64,000 bases of DNA from Bacteroidales bacterium (GCA_017618715.1 JAFZTS010000067.1:62001-126000), one strand, 5' to 3'. Positions 27,331-36,089 are shown, counted from the stretch's first letter. Translations and numbers: made by a program. Notes: a model not told the origin generated them from the sequence alone.

Positions 27331-29043
27331 TTACTTGCGATAGTTCTCAAGGTCGGTGGGTTGAGCGTCAGCCACGAAGTCGGCGTGCTTCTCAACCTCG
27401 GCAGCAGCGTAGCGCACGAATACCTTGGCGCTCTTCTCGAAGAGCTCTGGGCTCTGGGTAGCGTTACGGAGGATAAGGATGCCCATCACGGTGAGGGCGG
27501 CCATCTCGTAGAGGTGACGTGAGCAGAAGTCCTTGAACTCGTCGTCCTTCAGGTCAACAACCTTGGCGACGGCTGTATTGTACTTCTCAGCCATCTTCAC
27601 GATGCGCTCCTTTAGGCCGGCATACTGCTCGGCTATCTCGGTCTCGGCAAGGAGATCGTTGATGACTTCACCGTAGAAGCCGTTGGTGACGTAGCGGATG
27701 GCAGCGACGGTCTGGAGCTGTGTGGTGCCTTCGTAGATGGAGGTGATGCGTGCGTCGCGGTAGAGGCGCTGGCAGGCATACTCGAGCATGAAGCCCGAAC
27801 CACCGTGGATCTGGATGCAGTCGTAGGAGTTCTGGTTGGCATACTCCGAGTTCATGCCTTTGGCCAGTGGTGTGAAGCTGTCGGCGAGTTTGCTGTACTT
27901 CTTGAGTTCCTTCTTCTCGTCAGGAGTAAGTTTGCGCTCGCGCTCGATATCCTCAAGGCACTTGTAGATATCGACGTAGCGTGCAGTTTGATAGAGCAGG
28001 GCACGGCCAGCGTCGAGCTTGGCCTTCATGATGGCCAGCATGTCATAGACGGCGGGGAAGTTGATGATCTCCTTGCCGAACTGACGGCGGTCCTTGGCGT
28101 ATGCCAGTCCTTCCTCGTAAGCGGCTGCCGAAATGCCGACTGACTGAGCGGCGATACCGAGGCGTGCACCGTTCATCAGGGCCATTACATACTTGATGAG
28201 ACCGAGCTTGCGGCTTCCGCAAAGCTCCGCATGAGCATTCTTATAGACGAGCTCACAGGTTGGCGAACCATGGATGCCGAGCTTGTTCTCGATGCGGCGA
28301 ACGTTGACGCCCCCTTGGCGCTTGTCGTAGATGAACATCGACAGACCGCGACCGTCCTTGGTGCCCTCTTCCGAACGTGCAAGCACGAGGTGGATATCGG
28401 AGTCACCGTTGGTGATGAATCGCTTGCAGCCATTCAAGAGCCAGCAGTTGTCCTCTTCGCTCCAAGTTGCCTTGAGCATTACGGATTGCAGGTCGGAACC
28501 GGCATCGGGTTCAGTGAGGTCCATCGACATGGTCTCGCCTGCACAAACACGTGGTACGAAACGCTGGCGCTGGTCTTCGTCACCGAACTCATAGAGTGTC
28601 TCGATGCAGTCCTGCAGTGACCAGATGTTCTCGAAGCCCGCATCGGCCGAAGCAATCATCTCGTTGATGATGGTGTAGGCTGTGCTGGGGAGGTTGAGGC
28701 CACCGTAGCGACGTGGCATGGTGACACCGCAAAGGCCGGCCTTCACCGTGGCATCAAGATTCTCATAAGTTTTCGAAGCGTAACGCACACGGCCATTCTC
28801 ACAGTGAGGGCCTTCGGCATCAACAGCCTCGGCATTGGGTGCGATGATATTGGCGCAGATGTCGCCTGTGAGTTCGCAGACGCGATCGTATGAATCGAGG
28901 GCATCCTCAAAGTCCTGAGGAGCGTAGTCGTAGGCATCCTTGTCGGCAAAGTTGCGCTCTTTGAGTTCAACGATGCGCTTCATCAGAGGGTTATTCTCAA
29001 GCTCAAACTTAAGCTCGGGATGATCTGTATAGAAATTTGCCAT
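27331..29043 (-). CDS. Acyl-CoA dehydrogenase
   Basis: A 570-residue flavoprotein that oxidises an acyl-CoA to the enoyl-CoA and passes electrons to ETF. Motifs are MDLTEPDAGSDLQSVMLKAT in the flavin region, QIHGGSGFMLEYACQRLYRD and the catalytic base in IYEGTTQLQ (E438). A C-terminal extension of about 110 residues, beyond the normal 380-residue core, marks the long Bacteroidetes form. The ATG is 9 bases after the stop of the small membrane protein gene; SD-like AGGA precedes it. Electron acceptor is presumably the EtfAB of the same operon. Substrate chain length cannot be told. Confidence 0.94.
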   Translation of the reverse strand: MANFYTDHPELKFELENNPLMKRIVELKERNFADKDAYDYAPQDFEDALDSYDRVCELTGDICANIIAPNAEAVDAEGPHCENGRVRYASKTYENLDATVKAGLCGVTMPRRYGGLNLPSTAYTIINEMIASADAGFENIWSLQDCIETLYEFGDEDQRQRFVPRVCAGETMSMDLTEPDAGSDLQSVMLKATWSEEDNCWLLNGCKRFITNGDSDIHLVLARSEEGTKDGRGLSMFIYDKRQGGVNVRRIENKLGIHGSPTCELVYKNAHAELCGSRKLGLIKYVMALMNGARLGIAAQSVGISAAAYEEGLAYAKDRRQFGKEIINFPAVYDMLAIMKAKLDAGRALLYQTARYVDIYKCLEDIERERKLTPDEKKELKKYSKLADSFTPLAKGMNSEYANQNSYDCIQIHGGSGFMLEYACQRLYRDARITSIYEGTTQLQTVAAIRYVTNGFYGEVINDLLAETEIAEQYAGLKERIVKMAEKYNTAVAKVVDLKDDEFKDFCSRHLYEMAALTVMGILILRNATQSPELFEKSAKVFVRYAAAEVEKHADFVADAQPTDLENYRK

Positions 29044-29052
29044 AATTCCTGA

Positions 29053-29226
29053 TTAGTTTTCGTGATTTTTCTTATATGTTCTCCCACCGATGCGACTGCC
29101 GAACCATGCGGCACAAAAAACAGCCAAGAGATTCCATCCGGCTTTTCCTTCAGCACTGCCTGTTAAATAACTGGCAACCAAAAAAGCCACGATGACAACG
29201 ATGAGTAAATAATCTAATACTTTCAT
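29053..29226 (-). CDS. Small 57-residue membrane protein inside the ETF operon
   Basis: This short gene is easily missed. Reading leftward from ATG at 29224-29226 it encodes 57 residues: a first hydrophobic helix YLLIVVIVAFLVASYL (about 6-21), a short polar turn with GSAEGKAG, a second helix WNLLAVFCAAWFGSR (about 31-45) and a basic tail RTYKKNHEN, ending with TAA at 29053. The helices and basic tail suggest a two-pass inner-membrane protein with the tail inside. It begins one base after the etfA stop and ends 9 bases before the acyl-CoA dehydrogenase start, all on one strand, so tight operon placement argues that it is real. Function unknown. Confidence 0.8.
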   Translation of the reverse strand: MKVLDYLLIVVIVAFLVASYLTGSAEGKAGWNLLAVFCAAWFGSRIGGRTYKKNHEN

Positions 29227-29227
29227 C

Positions 29228-30271
29228 TTACTTCGAATTCTTCTTATAGTATTTGATCATCTTGGGAATAACCTCCTCGACAGTGCCGTTGATGACATAG
29301 TCGGCGATGGTGTTGATAGGAGCATTGGGGTCATTGTTGATTGAAATGATGATGCCCGACTCCTGCATACCGGCGATGTGCTGGATCTGGCCTGAAATGC
29401 CACAGGCGATATATACCTTGGGACGGACGGTGACACCGGTCTGGCCGATCTGACGGTCATGATCAGCGAAGCCCGCATCGACAGCAGCACGGCTGGCACC
29501 AACCTCGGCGTGAATCTCCTTGGCCAGTTCGAAGAGCATGTCGAAGTTCTCCTTCGAGCCCATGCCATAGCCACCTGAAACGATGATGGATGCGCCCTTG
29601 AGGTTGTGCTTGGCCTTCTCGACATGACGGTCGAGGACACGTACCACATATTCGGTCTCAGGAACATACTTGGCCACGTCATGACGAATCACTTCGCCCT
29701 TGTAGTTCTCGTCAAGCACCTCCTTCTTCATCACACCCTCGCGTACGGTAGCCATCTGTGGACGATGCTCGGGGTTGACGATGGTAGCCACGATGTTGCC
29801 ACCGAAAGCCGGACGGATCTGATAGAGCTTGTTCTCGTAGTGCTTGGTGATAGGCTTCATGTTCTCGTCGAAACCGACATTCATGTCGAATTCGCCAATC
29901 TCGAGCTCGGTACAGTCGGCGGTAAGGCCACTGAAGAGAGCTGACGAAACACGTGGACCGAGGTCACGGCCTACAACATCGGCACCCATGAGGCAGATTT
30001 GCGGATCCTCCTCCTTGAAGAGGTTCACAAGAATGGCTGTGTGGGGATTGGAAGTATAGGGGAAGAGACCTGGAGCGTCGAAAACGTGTACGCGATCAAC
30101 ACCATACTTCATCACCTGGTTCTCGATGCCGTCGAGGCCCGAGCCGGCGCAGACGCACTCCAACTGAACGCCAAGAGTATTGGCGAGCTTGCGACCCTTA
30201 GTCAAGAGTTCGAGGCTGACGTCCTTGACTGTCTTGCCTTCGATTTCGCAATATACAAATACACTGTTCAT
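29228..30271 (-). CDS. etfA: Electron transfer flavoprotein alpha subunit
   Basis: A 347-residue EtfA that holds FAD and shuttles electrons between acyl-CoA dehydrogenases and an acceptor. The C-terminal FAD domain shows VSGGYGMGSKENFD, GASRAAVDAGFADHDRQIGQ, PKVYIACGISGQIQH and a final IISINNDPNAPI. The N-terminal domain carries GADVVGRDLGPRVSSAL. It starts 2 bases after the etfB stop. Whether this ETF bifurcates electrons cannot be told from sequence alone. Confidence 0.96.
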   Translation of the reverse strand: MNSVFVYCEIEGKTVKDVSLELLTKGRKLANTLGVQLECVCAGSGLDGIENQVMKYGVDRVHVFDAPGLFPYTSNPHTAILVNLFKEEDPQICLMGADVVGRDLGPRVSSALFSGLTADCTELEIGEFDMNVGFDENMKPITKHYENKLYQIRPAFGGNIVATIVNPEHRPQMATVREGVMKKEVLDENYKGEVIRHDVAKYVPETEYVVRVLDRHVEKAKHNLKGASIIVSGGYGMGSKENFDMLFELAKEIHAEVGASRAAVDAGFADHDRQIGQTGVTVRPKVYIACGISGQIQHIAGMQESGIIISINNDPNAPINTIADYVINGTVEEVIPKMIKYYKKNSK

Positions 30272-30273
30272 AT

Positions 30274-31155
30274 TTAGCCAATAATCTTATCGTTCAACAA
30301 TTCTACAATCAGTCCTTCCACATCGGCATCGCTGCTGGTGAGGGTCTTGCTCTCCTTGGCCTTGAAGACAATGTTCTTCACAGTCTTCACGTTGGTCGGA
30401 GAACCGGTCTTGCCTACCTGCTTCATGTCGGCATCGATGTCGGCGGCACCCCATTGGGTGATGTTGAGGTAAGGCTTGGCAGCAATAGCTGCTGCGATAG
30501 CTTCGGCCTGTTCGGGCTTACGCTCGGCAGGAGCTGTAGCGTTCTTATACTTCATGACGCGCTTGGCATTGCGTGGACGGCAAGGAGCAGCTGAACCATT
30601 CACAGTTACTACAAGTGGGAGTGGAGCCTCAACGGTCTCAACACCACCGTCGATGTGACGCTTGATGACAACCTTCTTGGCTTCCGGATCGAGGCTGAGG
30701 ATTTCTTCTGCGTAAGTAACCTGCGTGAGACCGAGTTTCTCGGCAACCTGTGGACCCACCTGTGCAGTGTCACCATCGATAGCCTGACGACCACCAAGGA
30801 TGATATCAAATCCACCGATTTTGCGGATGGCTTGTGAAATGGTGTAGGAGGTAGCAAGGGTGTCGGCACCACCGAGACAACGATCTGTGATGACATAGCC
30901 GGCATCGGCGCCACGATAGAGCGCTTCACGTATCACCTCGGCAGACTTTGGAAGACCCATGGTGACGACCGAAACGGTGGAGCCAGGGAACTGTTCCTTG
31001 AGGCGGAGTGCCTGCTCGAGGGCGTTCAGGTCATCGGGATTGAAGACTGCAGGAAGGGCTGCACGGTTGACAGTTCCCTCGGGAGTCATGGCATCAGGAC
31101 CCACGTTGCGGGTGTCTGGTACCTGTTTGGCAAGTACAATAATCTTTAGTGCCAT
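30274..31155 (-). CDS. etfB: Electron transfer flavoprotein beta subunit
   Basis: A 293-residue EtfB, partner of EtfA. It shows IVLAKQVPDTRNVGPDAMT at the N terminus, LNALEQALRLKEQFPGS, MGLPKSAEVIREALYRGAD, and the nucleotide-binding LGGRQAIDGDTAQVGP. It is about 30 residues longer than many EtfB proteins, mostly at the C terminus. First gene of the operon etfB-etfA-small membrane protein-acyl-CoA dehydrogenase-AspT, with a good promoter upstream at 31238-31268. Confidence 0.96.
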   Translation of the reverse strand: MALKIIVLAKQVPDTRNVGPDAMTPEGTVNRAALPAVFNPDDLNALEQALRLKEQFPGSTVSVVTMGLPKSAEVIREALYRGADAGYVITDRCLGGADTLATSYTISQAIRKIGGFDIILGGRQAIDGDTAQVGPQVAEKLGLTQVTYAEEILSLDPEAKKVVIKRHIDGGVETVEAPLPLVVTVNGSAAPCRPRNAKRVMKYKNATAPAERKPEQAEAIAAAIAAKPYLNITQWGAADIDADMKQVGKTGSPTNVKTVKNIVFKAKESKTLTSSDADVEGLIVELLNDKIIG

Positions 31156-31237
31156 AAATTAAATAATGTATATTTATATTGTTTCTTTGTTGTTTCTTTC
31201 TTGAATGATGACAACGATTGTTCTAAATAAAACGATG

Positions 31238-31268
31238 CAAAGGTATGCAAAAAAAATGAGCCTGCAAA
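31238..31268 (-). promoter_or_regulatory. Promoter of the etf operon
   Basis: The minus strand has TACCTTTG (31238-31245) and TTTG (31265-31268) 19 bases apart, 83 bases before the etfB ATG. Confidence 0.8.
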
Positions 31269-31422
31269 GCGATTGATTCGAAATTCAACGGGTTATCCCT
31301 CCAAAATGTCCGTTTTTGGCTCTTTTGGAACGTAGATAATGCACATTATTACCAAAAGTGTGCATCATATTTGTCGGAAAACGGTTCATGAAAGCAAAAG
31401 TTTGATCCTGGTTCGCACTATG

Positions 31423-31674
31423 ACCAATCTTGGCCCAAAAAGGTTATGCTCCTGAAGAAGAATAACCAATCTCGGCCAAGAATGGTCATACTTCAATCGT
31501 AGCAAGCATTATCTCGGCCGACAGAGTGCTCCATCCAATTTGAGCATACCCAATCTTGGCCAAGAAAGGTCATGCTTCCGCAGAAGAATACCCAATCCTG
31601 GCCAAGAAAGGTCATACTTTCATAGAAGAATAACCAATCCTGGCCAAAAAAGGATATGCGGCGAAAATAGAAAA
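31423..31674. repeat. Six-copy 42-bp intergenic tandem repeat
   Basis: Six back-to-back units of exactly 42 bases start at 31423, 31465, 31507, 31549, 31591 and 31633. The best-kept part of each is CCAATCCTGGCCAAGAAAGG, with the rest of the unit more variable; the third copy is the most diverged. The period is divisible by three, and on the minus strand the array reads as 14-residue repeats (TFLGQDWVFF), but no credible start or family supports a protein. Confidence 0.9.
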
Positions 31675-31703
31675 AAAGCCTGACTGGAAAACTCCAGCCA
31701 GGC
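31671..31703 (-). terminator. Terminator of asd
   Basis: GCCTGACTGG (31678-31687) pairs with CCAGCCAGGC (31694-31703) with one mismatch; on the minus strand it follows the asd stop and runs into seven T bases. Confidence 0.85.
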
Positions 31704-31721
31704 AGATTCAGTTTTTTACTT

Positions 31722-32732
31722 TCAGAGTCCGTTGTTGGCAATGAGCCATTCGGCAATCTGGACGGCGTTGAGGGCAGCACCCTTCTTGATCTGGTCGCCA
31801 ACGAGCCAGAACGAGAGACCATGGTCGTCGGCCAGATCCTTGCGGATACGTCCTACATATACATCGTCCTTGCCGGCGAGGAAGAGGGGCATCGGATACT
31901 CCTTCTTTTCTGGATTGTCCATGAGCTGTACGCCTTCACCGTTGCGGATGGCCTCCTTGAATGCTTCAATGCTTACGGGTTCTTCGGTCTCTACCCAAAC
32001 AGCTTCGGAGTGGCTACGGAGAGATGGAACACGCACGCAGGTGGCCGAACACATTGCATCGGTGTGCATGATTTTGCGAGTCTCGTTGTACATCTTCATC
32101 TCCTCTTTGGTGTAACCGTTCTCGGTGAAGACATCAATCTGAGGGATGACGTTGTAGGCAAGCTGGTAGGCGAACTTATCGACGGTGACTGGCTCGCCAT
32201 TGAGCAATTGGCGATACTGGGTCTCGAGCTCCTTCATGGCAGCAGCACCTGCTCCCGAGGCGGCTTGGTAGGAGGCTACGCGGATCTTCTTGATGTGGCT
32301 GATGTTCTCGATGCACTGCAAAACGACTACCATCATGATGGTCGTGCAGTTGGGATTGGAAATGATTCCCTTTGGACGAACGAGAGCATCCTTGGCATTG
32401 CACTCGGGCACGACAAGAGGCACATCGGGATCCATGCGGAAGGCCGATGAATTGTCGATCATCACAGCACCATACTTTGTGATGTCGGCTGCAAACTCCT
32501 TCGATGTGCCGCCACCTGCTGAGGTGAAAGCAATATCCACACCCTTGAAATCCTCGGTGTCGTGCTTCAGCTCCTTGACAACGATGTCCTTGCCACGGAA
32601 GGTATAGGTACGACCTGCAGAACGGCTTGAGCCGAACAGCAATAATTCATCGATAGGAAAGTTGCGCTCATCGAGTACGCGAAGGAATTCTTGTCCCACG
32701 GCGCCACTGGCACCAACAATAGCTACTCTCAT
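31722..32732 (-). CDS. asd: Aspartate-semialdehyde dehydrogenase
   Basis: A 336-residue NADPH-dependent enzyme that reduces aspartyl phosphate to aspartate semialdehyde for lysine/diaminopimelate, threonine and methionine synthesis. [14 protein letters not shown] binds the cofactor, the catalytic Cys is C129 in NPNCTTIMM, and a substrate motif [15 protein letters not shown] follows. The ATG at 32732 gives [10 protein letters not shown]; the open frame continues upstream past the promoter and is rejected. It is a single-gene unit with its own promoter and terminator. Confidence 0.96.
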   Translation of the reverse strand: MRVAIVGASGAVGQEFLRVLDERNFPIDELLLFGSSRSAGRTYTFRGKDIVVKELKHDTEDFKGVDIAFTSAGGGTSKEFAADITKYGAVMIDNSSAFRMDPDVPLVVPECNAKDALVRPKGIISNPNCTTIMMVVVLQCIENISHIKKIRVASYQAASGAGAAAMKELETQYRQLLNGEPVTVDKFAYQLAYNVIPQIDVFTENGYTKEEMKMYNETRKIMHTDAMCSATCVRVPSLRSHSEAVWVETEEPVSIEAFKEAIRNGEGVQLMDNPEKKEYPMPLFLAGKDDVYVGRIRKDLADDHGLSFWLVGDQIKKGAALNAVQIAEWLIANNGL

Positions 32733-32812
32733 TTCTTTTTTTATGTTATTATTTTGTTCTTGTTTGCTGTTTATTCGAGCGCAAGAAGAAGAGGATGCGC
32801 TTAAATTGGGCG

Positions 32813-32844
32813 CAAAGATACGCATTTTTATAGGTTTTACCAAG
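32813..32844 (-). promoter_or_regulatory. Promoter of asd
   Basis: The minus strand has TATCTTTG at 32813-32820, with CTTG 20 bases upstream (32841-32844), 81 bases before the asd ATG. Confidence 0.75.
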
Positions 32845-33092
32845 AAATTGAAGGAAAAAACACAAAAATGGGGGCAAAATGTAGCATTTTGCAAAGTTTG
32901 CGTGTGAAATGATGGTGGAGCGGCAGGGAATGCTGAGGCCTTTTTGGTTGTTGGGATACCTTGAACGACTCGAAATAGCGGGATTGGGAGGAGTTCTATG
33001 GTAATTATATAAATTGAGGGAGTAAAATCATACAAAATGCTGATAATGAGGGATGTTGAAGGAGCATTTGATTTATATTTGAAATACTTGCT

Positions 33093-33124
33093 ATTGCGAG
33101 AATGGAAAAAAGTTCGTACCTTTG
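33093..33124 (+). promoter_or_regulatory. Promoter of a small transcription unit before the MATE gene
   Basis: ATTG at 33093-33096 and TACCTTTG at 33117-33124 are 20 bases apart. A terminator follows 99 bases later with no ordinary gene between. Confidence 0.7.
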
Positions 33125-33129
33125 CAGCG

Positions 33130-33263
33130 CAAAAATGAAGATAATAATTGGATTATTAAGATAATTAGGTTATTAAGTTTGGCTTTTCATGTAATTTGTG
33201 TGTGTTTATCTATACGTATTGAGGATCAGGACTTGTGAAAGTCTTGATCCTTTCTTTTTTCTT
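33130..33263 (+). ncRNA. Candidate small RNA of about 130 bases
   Basis: A promoter (33093-33124) and a terminator (33223-33263) frame this AT-rich stretch. The only open frame is a nine-codon ATG-started one at 33135-33164 (MKIIIGLLR), too short to judge. A separate promoter for the MATE gene lies downstream, so this looks like an independent small transcript. It could instead be a decayed leader. Confidence 0.45.
33223..33263 (+). terminator. Terminator of the candidate small RNA
   Basis: GGATCAGGACTT (33223-33234) pairs with AAGTCTTGATCC (33239-33250), with one G-T pair and a 4-base loop, followed by a T-rich run. Confidence 0.9.
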
Positions 33264-33307
33264 TCAAAAAATAGCTCTTCTATGCAGCATAATTGAAGAA
33301 AAATATG

Positions 33308-33315
33308 TACCTTTG
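33308..33315 (+). promoter_or_regulatory. Promoter -7 element of the MATE gene
   Basis: TACCTTTG lies 45 bases before the MATE ATG; the upstream partner is poorly conserved. Confidence 0.6.
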
Positions 33316-33359
33316 CAGCGCATAACGCTAAACAACTGTTTCTTTTTCTCATTCAGACA

Positions 33360-34742
33360 ATGAACCGAGAGATACTTCGAATTGCGCTTCCCAGCATTGT
33401 CACAAATATCACGGTGCCCCTGCTTGGTATCGTCGATCTAGCCATCGTCGGTCACCTCAATAATGAGGCGGCCATCGGAGCCATAGCTGTAGGGGGACTG
33501 ATTTTCAATATGGTCTATTGGCTCTTCAATTTCCTGCGTATGGGGTCGAGTGGACTTACTGCCCAAGCTTACGGACGGCGTGACCTTGTTTCGATCAGGA
33601 AGGTTTTGCGTATGGGGCTTACAGTTTCCTTGCTTTGTGGTATTGTCATTTTTGCTATCCAGCGACCCATGGAATGGCTTTCGTATTTCATCATTGCCCC
33701 CACGGAGCAGGTTTGGGATTTGGCATTGCAGTATTTCCGTGTGAGGATTTGGGCTGCACCTGCTGTCCTTGCCCTTTTTGCGATGAATGGTTGGCTCGTC
33801 GGTAACCAGAATTCCCGCTATCCCCTGTATATCGCCGTGGGTCAGAACCTGCTGAATATCTTTGCGAGCTATTTGTTGGTTTTTCATGCAGGACTAGGTG
33901 TCAAGGGTGTTGCTTTGGGTACGGTTATTGCCGAATATGCCGGTGTTACAACCGCTGTTTGCTGGTGTCGGCATCAGATGAAGTTGTCAACAAAGTTATT
34001 CACAAAAAGTGTTGATAAGCCGTCATTTGCCGGTTTTGAACAGGAGAATGTTGATAAATCGAAGGATTATGAACTGAGTTATCAACAGTTTTTCACCGTG
34101 AATAGGGATATCTTCTTCCGAATGATTTGTCTGATTGCTGTCACGACAGCGTTCACGGCCTTTGGCGCACGCATGGGCGATACGTTGCTTGCCGTGAACG
34201 CGTTGTTGATGCAATTCTTCACGTTGTTCAGCTATTTCAGTGACGGCTTTGCTTTGGCAGGGGAAGCCTTGGTCGGCAAGTATTTCGGGATTGCCCAGAC
34301 CGAGGGAGGGATTGGTTTGGTACGTGTGAATGAAGTGGTAAGAAGGCTATTCTATTGGGGCGGCGGTGTGCTGTTGCTCTTCACATTATTATATATATTA
34401 TCAGGAAAGGGCATCATCGGCCTATTGACCGACGATACCCTTGTCGTGGAAGCGGCATTGCCTTATCTGCCTTGGGCGGCAGCTATTCCGCTTTGCGGTA
34501 TGGCCGCCTTCTTTTGGGATGGCATATACATTGGAGCCACAGCGACACAAGAGATGTTCCGATCGCTCCTGATCGGCACCATTTGTTTCTTCGTGGCACG
34601 ATATGCTTTAGGCCATCTGTTGGCAGATGCCAACGATGCCCTATGGATAAGCTTTCTGCTGTATCTGTTGATACGCGGAGCCTATCTTACCTGGCGATGG
34701 AGGAGTGTTACAAGAAATGCTTTACAGGCTGTCCGAGGATAG
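33360..34742 (+). CDS. MATE family efflux transporter
   Basis: A 460-residue inner-membrane protein with about twelve hydrophobic helices in two halves. The N-terminal EILRIALPSIVTNITVPLLG and VDLAIVGHLNNEAAIGAI segments are typical of DinF/NorM-like MATE proteins, which export drugs or metabolites using Na+ or H+ gradients. A polar loop around residues 200-240 divides the halves. Substrate unknown. The 3' end overlaps the convergent deoC gene by 35 bases, and no terminator separates them. Confidence 0.9.
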   Translation: MNREILRIALPSIVTNITVPLLGIVDLAIVGHLNNEAAIGAIAVGGLIFNMVYWLFNFLRMGSSGLTAQAYGRRDLVSIRKVLRMGLTVSLLCGIVIFAIQRPMEWLSYFIIAPTEQVWDLALQYFRVRIWAAPAVLALFAMNGWLVGNQNSRYPLYIAVGQNLLNIFASYLLVFHAGLGVKGVALGTVIAEYAGVTTAVCWCRHQMKLSTKLFTKSVDKPSFAGFEQENVDKSKDYELSYQQFFTVNRDIFFRMICLIAVTTAFTAFGARMGDTLLAVNALLMQFFTLFSYFSDGFALAGEALVGKYFGIAQTEGGIGLVRVNEVVRRLFYWGGGVLLLFTLLYILSGKGIIGLLTDDTLVVEAALPYLPWAAAIPLCGMAAFFWDGIYIGATATQEMFRSLLIGTICFFVARYALGHLLADANDALWISFLLYLLIRGAYLTWRWRSVTRNALQAVRG

Positions 34743-35595
34743 CGGAAAGCAGGTTGTTGGCTGCGCTTGATGCTCCGATGCGGTAGAGGTCCTTGGTGAG
34801 CCATTCGTCGCCGAGCACGGCTTTGACGATGCTGTAATAGATTACGGCATCCTCGGGGGTGCGTACGCCACCAGCCACCTTGAATCCAACCTTGTTGCCG
34901 GTCTGCTCATAGTAAGCCTTGATCATCTTGCACATCACGAGCGCTGCTTCAGGAGTGGCGGCCACACTGATTTTGCCTGTAGATGTCTTGATGAAGTCGG
35001 CTCCTGAGTACATGGCCAGAATGGAAGCCTTGGCGATGAGTGAAGCGCTTTTGAGGGCGCCGGTTTCGAGGATAACCTTGAAGATCTTGTCGCGGCATGC
35101 TGCCTTGCATTCCTGGATGGTGTCGCACATGTCTTCGTAGTCGCCTTGAAGCATTTGGCCCACGTTGATGACGATATCCACTTCGTCAGCGCCATTGGAT
35201 ACAGCGAGAGATATTTCTGCCACCTTGATTTCGTCGAACGTCTGGCTTGAGGGGAATCCTCCTGCCACGACAGTGGTATCGACTTCGGAAACATCGAGGT
35301 TGGTGGAAACGACATCTGCAAAGTTCGGATAAACGCAGATGGAAGCGACATTGTCGAGTTCGGGATATTTCTCCTCAAAGTCATTGACGCGCTTGGTGAA
35401 TTCGGTAATACGTTCCTCGTTGTCGGTGGGGTTGAGGCTGGTGAGGTCGATGCAGCCGAGGCTGAACTTGAGAACGTCGATGGTGTTGTTGGCATCGTAG
35501 TTCTCGGTGACGATCTGTTTCACTTCGTTGGCAATCTCCTCGTCACTGAGGTTCACGTCATACTTGTTGAGGGTGTCAAGATATTTGTCTGTCAT
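34708..35595 (-). CDS. deoC: Deoxyribose-phosphate aldolase
   Basis: A 295-residue class I aldolase that splits 2-deoxyribose-5-phosphate into glyceraldehyde-3-phosphate and acetaldehyde in nucleoside breakdown. The Schiff-base region DFIKTSTGKI and the proton-relay segment VGFKVAGGVRTPEDA are present, along with ADEVDIVINVGQML. It is longer than the 220-residue bacterial form and fits the long DeoC group. It lies 41 bases after dtd and is last in the yqeY-dtd-deoC run. Its stop lies inside the MATE gene end. Confidence 0.94.
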   Translation of the reverse strand: MTDKYLDTLNKYDVNLSDEEIANEVKQIVTENYDANNTIDVLKFSLGCIDLTSLNPTDNEERITEFTKRVNDFEEKYPELDNVASICVYPNFADVVSTNLDVSEVDTTVVAGGFPSSQTFDEIKVAEISLAVSNGADEVDIVINVGQMLQGDYEDMCDTIQECKAACRDKIFKVILETGALKSASLIAKASILAMYSGADFIKTSTGKISVAATPEAALVMCKMIKAYYEQTGNKVGFKVAGGVRTPEDAVIYYSIVKAVLGDEWLTKDLYRIGASSAANNLLSAILGQPVKHFL

Positions 35596-35636
35596 AAGGG
35601 TGAGGGTTAAGTGTGGGTTCTGAAAAGTTCGAAATG

Positions 35637-36089
35637 TTATTCTTTGTTCTTTGTGTCGATAATGATGGTGACGGGGCCATCGTTGACCAGTTCCACTTGC
35701 ATGTTGGCGCCAAAAATTCCTGTAGAGACAGGTCGCCCCAGTCCTTGCTCCATCGCATGGACAAACGATTCGTAAAGAGGGACGGCAATGTCACGTCCGG
35801 CGGCACGGATGTAGGCCGGACGGTTGCCCTTGGCAGTGAGTGCATGGAGAGTGAACTGCGAGACGATGCACACCTCGCCGCCGACATCCATCACCGAACG
35901 GTTCATCACGCCCCGTTCGTCGTCGAAGATGCGCAACGCCAGCAGCTTGTGTGCCATCCAAGCAACATCTTCTTGTGTGTCGGCAGCTTCAAAGCCTACG
36001 AGCACGAGTAGCCCTCGGTCGATGCTGCATCGCATCTCACCATCAATGGTCACGGAGGCATGGCTGACGCGTTGGGTAACAGTTCTCAT
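35637..36089 (-). CDS. dtd: D-aminoacyl-tRNA deacylase
   Basis: A 150-residue cytoplasmic enzyme that hydrolyses D-aminoacyl-tRNAs. Both catalytic-site motifs are present: VSQFTLHA around residue 78 and NDGPVTIIID near the C terminus. The N-terminal MRTVTQRVSHASVTIDGE is typical. The ATG overlaps the yqeY TGA by four bases (ATGA), so the two genes are likely translationally coupled. Confidence 0.96.
   Translation of the reverse strand: MRTVTQRVSHASVTIDGEMRCSIDRGLLVLVGFEAADTQEDVAWMAHKLLALRIFDDERGVMNRSVMDVGGEVCIVSQFTLHALTAKGNRPAYIRAAGRDIAVPLYESFVHAMEQGLGRPVSTGIFGANMQVELVNDGPVTIIIDTKNKE

Larger units (their letters stand above)
31156..31721. other. Intergenic region between etfB and asd
   Basis: It contains the etfB promoter (31238-31268), the 42-bp tandem repeat (31423-31674) and the asd terminator (31671-31703). 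No convincing gene was found in the remainder. Confidence 0.8.
32733..33359. other. Intergenic region between asd and the MATE gene
   Basis: The region holds the asd promoter at 32813-32820, a possible small RNA unit (33093-33263) and the MATE promoter at 33308-33315. The 270 or so bases from 32825 to 33090 show no gene. Confidence 0.7.

Noticed and set aside
31423..31674. CRISPR array
   Set aside because: The units are contiguous and vary throughout, with no unique spacers and no cas genes nearby.
31493..31822. Possible 14-residue repeat protein in the 42-bp array, minus strand
   Set aside because: Its start would lie within asd in another frame, and the asd terminator cuts through the region; no promoter or ribosome site was found.
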